Assembly: GCA_017938695.1 (NCBI GenBank)
Contig: JAGBBA010000020.1
Coordinates: 1-39,536 of the forward strand
Source of the DNA: Clostridia bacterium
GTDB lineage: Bacteria; Bacillota; Clostridia; Christensenellales; Aristaeellaceae
DNA length: 39,536 nucleotides
Reading direction: 5' to 3'
Part shown: piece after piece, positions 39,499 to 39,536 of the stretch
Layout of the letters: every line of letters starts with the position of its first letter
Position numbering within the stretch: position 1 is the first letter of the stretch
Notes under the pieces: model-generated
Seen by the model: only the letters and a program-made list of their open reading frames with translations
Database searches by the model: none
Told to the model about the DNA's origin: nothing
Made by a program: the position numbers and the translations under genes

Positions 39499-39536
39499 GA
39501 ATTAGGAATTAGGAATTATGAATTATGAATTATGAA
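39499..39536 (-). repeat. heptamer array upstream of dxr, reaching the window edge
   Basis: Plus strand GAATTAG twice, GAATTAT three times, then GAA at the edge; seven-base period. It abuts the dxr ribosome binding site. Confidence 0.8.

Overview
The window comes from a GC-rich, low-repeat Gram-positive chromosome. Gene content points to a spore-forming member of the Clostridia, probably an uncultured gut lineage. Evidence is a PolC-type replicase, the sporulation set yabP-yabQ-divIC, a CwlD-like amidase, a Crh/HPr-like regulator, sigma-A promoters of the TTGACA-17-TATAAT type and strong AGGAGG ribosome binding sites. I cannot name a genus. No rRNA, tRNA, CRISPR array, prophage or insertion sequence was seen.

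Layout. 1-3789 (+): translation genes rpsB (5' truncated) and tsf, a three-gene insert (NUDIX, ABM monooxygenase, HD phosphohydrolase), then pyrH with its own promoter. 3790-4338: a composite repeat region. 4339-5797 (+): a PPK2 polyphosphate kinase and an HPr/Crh-like protein with two cre-like operators and a folded leader. 5839-11454 (-): histidine phosphatase, two GNAT acetyltransferases, ftsY, an EamA transporter and mnmG. 11758-12519 (+): CwlD-like amidase, convergent with an unusually long ECF-type sigma factor (12504-14111, -). 14197-15843 (-): DUF5665, lspA and an rluD-type pseudouridine synthase. 15930-22546 (-): a near-complete pyrimidine operon pyrC-pyrK-(nucleotidyltransferase)-pyrD-pyrF-pyrE-pyrB-pyrI. 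22635-26528 (-): two tandem sugar-sensor/GGDEF proteins, divergent from a cytoplasmic GH10 xylanase (26741-27961, +). 28023-30856 (-): ppx, divIC, yabQ, yabP and an unknown gene. 31054-39485 (-): polC, ispG, rseP and dxr.

Functional themes. The pyr operon carries out the steps from carbamoyl phosphate to UMP (carAB is absent here), and pyrH then makes UDP. PPK2 and Ppx form a polyphosphate pair. dxr and ispG belong to the MEP isoprenoid pathway. Carbon sensing is represented by the Crh-like gene with cre-like sites and by the LacI-type sensor/GGDEF pair beside the xylanase.

The most interesting signal is in the spacers. Five arrays of GC-rich hairpins follow a rule in which the right arm of each hairpin predicts the linker after it. 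A covarying GTCACGGCGC hairpin occurs in three of them. Heptamer arrays, (ATTCCGM)n in the sense of the next gene, sit just upstream of genes. Two copies of a larger composite of these parts lie in opposite orientation after pyrH and after rseP. The classical rpsB-tsf-pyrH-frr-uppS-cdsA-dxr-rseP-ispG-polC cluster is split and its second half is reversed, as expected from a large inversion beginning just after pyrH.
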